From Sipunculus nudus (lineage: Eukaryota; Annelida; Sipuncula; Golfingiida; Sipunculidae), in contig CM049318.1 of the NCBI GenBank assembly GCA_026874595.1, positions 37,843,956 to 37,907,955 on the forward strand: a DNA stretch of 64,000 nucleotides, given 5' to 3'. The notes beneath the pieces were generated by a model that saw only the letters and a list, made by a program, of their open reading frames with translations, ran no database searches and was not told the origin of the DNA. A program made the translations under genes and the position numbers. Position 1 is the first letter of the stretch, and every line of letters begins with the position of its first letter. Shown one piece after another: positions 60,279-64,000 of the stretch.

Positions 60279-60420
60279 CTATTTATCACTGACAACTAAC
60301 GAAGACGTCTTGACGAGATGCGACAACACCTGCGAACCCTCCCATTGTATGGTTCATTTATTCAACGCTAGGCGGCGCTGTTGCATGGCAAGCTCAAAAA
60401 GGGGAACCCCTTTGAACAGC
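60279..60420 (-). promoter_or_regulatory. Candidate noncoding first exon and promoter of a minus-strand gene
   Basis: On the minus strand a GC- and CpG-richer stretch (CGCATCTCGTCAAGACGTCTTCG and neighbours) ends in a strong donor, AAATAG|GTAAGTGC, with last exon base 60279. There is no long open frame, as expected for 5' untranslated sequence. The transcription start would lie roughly at 60340-60420. The COBL-like exon at 19387-19582 has an untranslated acceptor side and needs an upstream exon on this strand, so this is a candidate partner. The distance of about 40 kb makes that link uncertain; another gene may use it. Confidence 0.3.
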
Positions 60421-61410
60421 TTATGATTCCACAAACGTAATATTATTTCCATAAAATATTGAATACTGCAACTAGGGCTTGAGAAATGGACGGAGATAAT
60501 TTTGCACCCGTTACGTCTATTTTCTCTGTTTTCTGTCCAAGTACTAGACAAAGGATAATTTTAAATACATTAAAAAATGCTGTCACAGGTTACAGTTATA
60601 GGTGCTGACATCTGCCGGAGGTACTTGGTACCATAAATGCATCTGATAAAATTTAACTTATTTGCTTTGACACAGAGCACTGACAAATTGTCTGCAAGCA
60701 ACTAAAACAAAAAAAAAAGAATTTTTTTTTTAGTTCGAAGCTGTATGGACAACATAATTCTTAAAAGGACCCTTTGCCATGGTGAGAGAGAGGGAGAGCA
60801 ATTTGTTTATCTTGACCAGGGGTATTCACTGGCTACCTTTTTCCTTGCAAGCAGAGCTGGTTGGTGAAATGATATGACTTACATTTTTATTTTGGTAAAT
60901 AAATTATGATTAGGATCATGGAGAAGGTGTTTATGTGATCTATGACCACTTTCCTAGTTGGTTAATCCATGATCAGACTTCATAAAGGACAGAAAAAAAG
61001 TGTCACCCGAGCCAGTAACAGTTAATTTGCAAAAAAATTGGAAAAGGTCTCACTCTTTTTCTCTCTCATACACACACATATGCATATACTCTTGTTATTC
61101 ATTACTAAATGTCAAAAGTACCTTAAATGACCACTTGGTATCATACATGTCAAGATTATGTTTTCGTTATTACTTTTCTGTAGGCGACATACTGTTTTTC
61201 TGCTCTGGACTTGAAAAATAAATGCTGTGTTGAGCTATATATATAGTGGGCCAGCCAAAGTTGATTTTTTTTTTCACTCTGGAGGGCATTGCTTGTTAAT
61301 AGTAGGCGTCAGTTAATGCTAGATCAATCAGTCATAGAGTGAAGAAAAAAGTGTGGGTGGATGCTATCTTAGAGTTTGACTTTCAAGGTAATTTCGGAGG
61401 TCAAACAGAA
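60421..61410. other. No recognised features
   Basis: A and T homopolymers at 60707-60732. Nothing else recognised. Confidence 0.45.
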
Positions 61411-61800
61411 CAAGGGACCCATGGGTCACTGTGCTCAGCTGAAGTTGACTTTGAAGGTAAATATCTAAAATAATAACAAATGGAGATAAAGTGATTGAGG
61501 AATAAGTAATATAGGCCATGGTGGTTTTATATGATTGGTTTGTATTGATAAGCAAGAAATTGTTGCAAATAATATTTTGTGACCTGACCATGTTTTCTAA
61601 TGTTGAAACTAAAGCATGTGAGCAGTTTGTGAACAAATGATCTGTACTATTACCATGATCATTAGTTGGTTTTTTGATTAACTGTTGACATTTCAGTAGT
61701 TTACACATTTGTTCAATTGCATTTTTTTTGTATAATATATATTATTAAATATATATGTATTTTTTTATGAAATGTATACAGTTTAAATATAGCTAATTAA
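61411..61800 (+). repeat. Direct repeat A, copy 1
   Basis: Begins CAAGGGACCCATGGGTCACT and includes GGCCATGGTGG, GCAAGAAATTGTTGCAAATA and ATGATCTGTACTAT. It matches 62578-62960 with few differences. An open stretch on the minus strand lies inside it but carries no domain. Confidence 0.85.
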
Positions 61801-61804
61801 CAAC

Positions 61805-62310
61805 ATAAAACAGGGCAAACAAAGCCTGATCTCAAATTCTGCTGAGGCAGGAAAATAATGAACAAATGTTTGTATTAAATCCTCATTTTTTTATACATCA
61901 ATTATTTTCTAATCTAAGTTTATATTTCTATACATTTCCAATTTAACATATATATCTGAATATAAAAGTTGACTCATAATTCTCAATTGCATCATCTTAA
62001 ATCTCAATCTTGTCAGATAACACCACATCATGCATACAAATGTTTATTTATTTTTTACCACAAAAATATATCTTTTAAATCTGCTAAACAATAAATGTCT
62101 AAAAATAATACTTGATTTAGATTTCACAATATTAATTGTGTCTTTATTTATCCATAATGTTCTTCATATTTTATAATAATTTAAGCATACTGATGGGTTC
62201 AATTATATTTGTTAAAATCATTTAAAAGAAAATTGATTTCTTTAAAAATGCTACATTACACAACATTGCATCTTCTTGATTACACCTTGAATTATTTTTT
62301 CAAGGAAAGT
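61805..62310 (+). repeat. Direct repeat B, copy 1
   Basis: Contains CAAAGCCTGATCTCAAATTC, TGCTGAGGCAGGAAAATAAT and AATTCTCAATTGCATCATCT, matching 63626-64000 closely. Confidence 0.85.
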
Positions 62311-62577
62311 TTTTGCATATCGGAGTGGAAACAGCATTACAATTAAGGAGATACAGTGAAAACAATAACAATTAGTGCATTACACTTGGTGGGTTGGGTT
62401 TGCGGGTGGGGGGGGGGGGGTGATTGGGGTGGTGATATGAGAATAACTGTACACCTGTCACAGCAGGGGATCTCCCCCAGTGACTGTAACAAATCAGAAA
62501 CCCTGGCATAGCTGACTTCCAGTGACCTGGAGTGGGACCCTGCATCTGTAATCAAAGCATGTGACTACAGAAAAAAA

Positions 62578-62960
62578 CAAGGGACCTATGGGTCACTGTG
62601 CTCAGCTGACGTTAACCTTGAAGGTAAAAATCTAAAATAATATCAAATGGAGATAAAGTGATAGAGGAATAAGTAATATAGGCCATGGTGGGTTTGTATT
62701 GAAAAGCAAGAAATTGTTGCAAATAATATTTTGTGACCTGACCATTTGTTTCCTAATGTTGAAACTGAAGCATGTGAGCAGTTTGTGAACAAATGATCTG
62801 TACTATTCACATGATTATTAGTTGGCTTTTTGATTAACTGCTAACATTTCAGTAGTTTACACATTTGTTCAATTGAATCTATTTTTTTATAATATATATT
62901 ATTAAATATATGTATCTTTTTATTTTATAAAATGTATACAGTTGAAATATAACTAATGTC
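62578..62960 (+). repeat. Direct repeat A, copy 2
   Basis: Begins CAAGGGACCTATGGGTCACT and follows copy 1 to the AT-rich ATATATTATTAAATATA end. Confidence 0.85.
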
Positions 62961-63625
62961 CCCAGTCCACAGATGAAAGGACTTGGTGGTGGGGGGGGGG
63001 GGGGGAGGGGAGATATGTGGAATTGTGGGAGTTACAACATATCTGTATTATAATAGTGTATATACATAGGATTTTCATTTAATTCAACAATGCTTACAGG
63101 ATAAAAGAGTTCATTTATAATTACTTAATATTAAAAAAAAAGAACAGACAGTTTGGTAGACAAACAAATCTGATAATATATGAAGTTTTAATTATTTCTT
63201 AATTTATTTTTATATCACATTTTTTAAAAGTTTAACATCTGCAATAATTCACAACTGAATTTATAATTTGCTTTCAAATTTCAGACTTAAATAGCTTAAT
63301 GCCTAACACATACAACATATGAAAGTTATTTCAACAGTGCTTATAGGAAAAAATTCATAATTTATATATATTTAATGATAACTGAGAGATGATGGACAGA
63401 GTTGATCACTTTATGTTCCATTCTCCTAAGGCAAGAATATGTTTCAATAAGATCTGAATTTCTTCTAATCCTATTATTTTTTCAATCAAATAAATTTTAC
63501 ACATTTGCAATAAAAACTAATGTCCCAGTGCACAGGAATCAATGGCAGCAGACAGGGGGTTGGGGGTTGGGGATGGGGGGGGGGGGCGAGATGGTGGGAT
63601 TAACAACACTTCTGCATATACATAG
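62957..63625 (+). repeat. Insertion between repeats A2 and B2 with internal duplications
   Basis: This block has no counterpart between A1 and B1. CTAATGTCCCCAGTCCACAG at 62955 recurs as CTAATGTCCCAGTGCACAGG at 63517, each followed by a long G run. AACAATGCTTACAGGA near 63088 recurs as AACAGTGCTTATAGGA near 63334. The G runs (15 and 12) sit just downstream of each CTAATGTCCC block. Confidence 0.7.
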
Positions 63626-64000
63626 AGGGCAAACAATGCCTGATCTCCAATTCTGCTGAGGCAGGAAAATAATGAACAAATGTATGTATTAGATCCTCAT
63701 TTTTTTATCACATCAATTTTTTTATTATAAGTTCATATTTATATATCTATACATTCCAATATAACATATATTTCTGAGTATAAACATTGATTCATAATTC
63801 TAAATTGCATCATCTAAAATCTCAATCTTGTAAGACAACAGCACATCATGCATACAAATGTTAATTTATTTTTGTGGTCAAAACTAATTTCCAAAACAAT
63901 AAATATCTAAAAATAATACTTAATTCAGATTTCATAATTTTAAATTGTGTCTTTATTTGCTACATATTTTATAAATTTAAGCATAATGATGGGTTTAATT
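63626..64000 (+). repeat. Direct repeat B, copy 2, cut by the window end
   Basis: Matches 61805-62310, including TGCTGAGGCAGGAAAATAAT and CATCATGCATACAAATGTTA. It continues past the right edge. Confidence 0.85.

Noticed and set aside
61364-61708. Minus-strand frame of 114 codons
   Set aside because: It lies inside direct repeat A, and copy 2 at 62578 does not keep it open.

Overview
This is an AT-rich window of animal nuclear DNA, with wide intergenic or intronic spaces, spliceosomal introns, dense repeats and no long uninterrupted genes. The best organism guess is a lophotrochozoan, probably a mollusc. This rests on the repeat styles: units ending in CAGCTGAGCTAAAAA, SINE and MITE relics, a CR1-like LINE tail, and a short degenerate CCCTAA tract. 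No RNA gene, CRISPR array or bacterial-style operon is present.

The one gene I can recognise lies on the minus strand. Three exons at 19387-19582, 18097-18310 and 5225-5450 splice in compatible phases into the N-terminal ubiquitin-like (UBL) region of a Cordon-bleu (COBL/COBLL1) protein, an actin-nucleation and cytoskeletal scaffold in vertebrates. The rest of the gene, including any WH2 domains, must lie to the left of position 5225, probably beyond the window. A further exon at 6729-6932 begins with ATG, ends in a good donor in phase 0 and joins in frame to the 5225-5450 exon, so it looks like an alternative first coding exon. A possible noncoding first exon ends at 60279 with a strong donor; if it belongs to this gene, intron 1 is about 40 kb and most of the window is intron. 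A cysteine-rich minus-strand open stretch at 1053-1265 may be an exon of a different gene (Ly6/three-finger-like, tentative).

The rest is repeats. From left to right: a 45-bp minisatellite (1-763); an array of roughly 165- to 400-bp monomers carrying GGTGGCGCCACC palindromes (10141-12712); a 1.1-kb element with terminal inverted repeats and a second, unrelated monomer carrying the same palindrome (14441-15576); a CR1-like LINE 3' end (26331-26862); an interstitial telomere-like tract (31362-31434); a CpG-rich hairpin array (33484-34192); a 29-bp minisatellite (35080-35445); a hAT-like MITE (37314-37719); and a tRNA-derived SINE (38105-38430). Next comes a nested transposon complex (39423-46722). 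An outer element is bounded by inverted arrays of a 15-bp ACGGGTCCCAGTTGG unit. Inside it sits an exact 4,400-bp element with 11-bp terminal inverted repeats, a 4-bp ATGT target duplication and about eight GTAACGTCCGTCAC motifs. Finally there are a 144-bp triplicate (49260-49735), a pair of TTAA-bounded MITEs (53382-53853, 58097-58568) and a duplicated AT-rich block with long G runs (61411-64000).

The least ordinary features are the alternative COBL-like first exon, the 4.4-kb element with its subterminal motif array, the palindrome shared by two unrelated repeat families, and the CpG-rich hairpin array.
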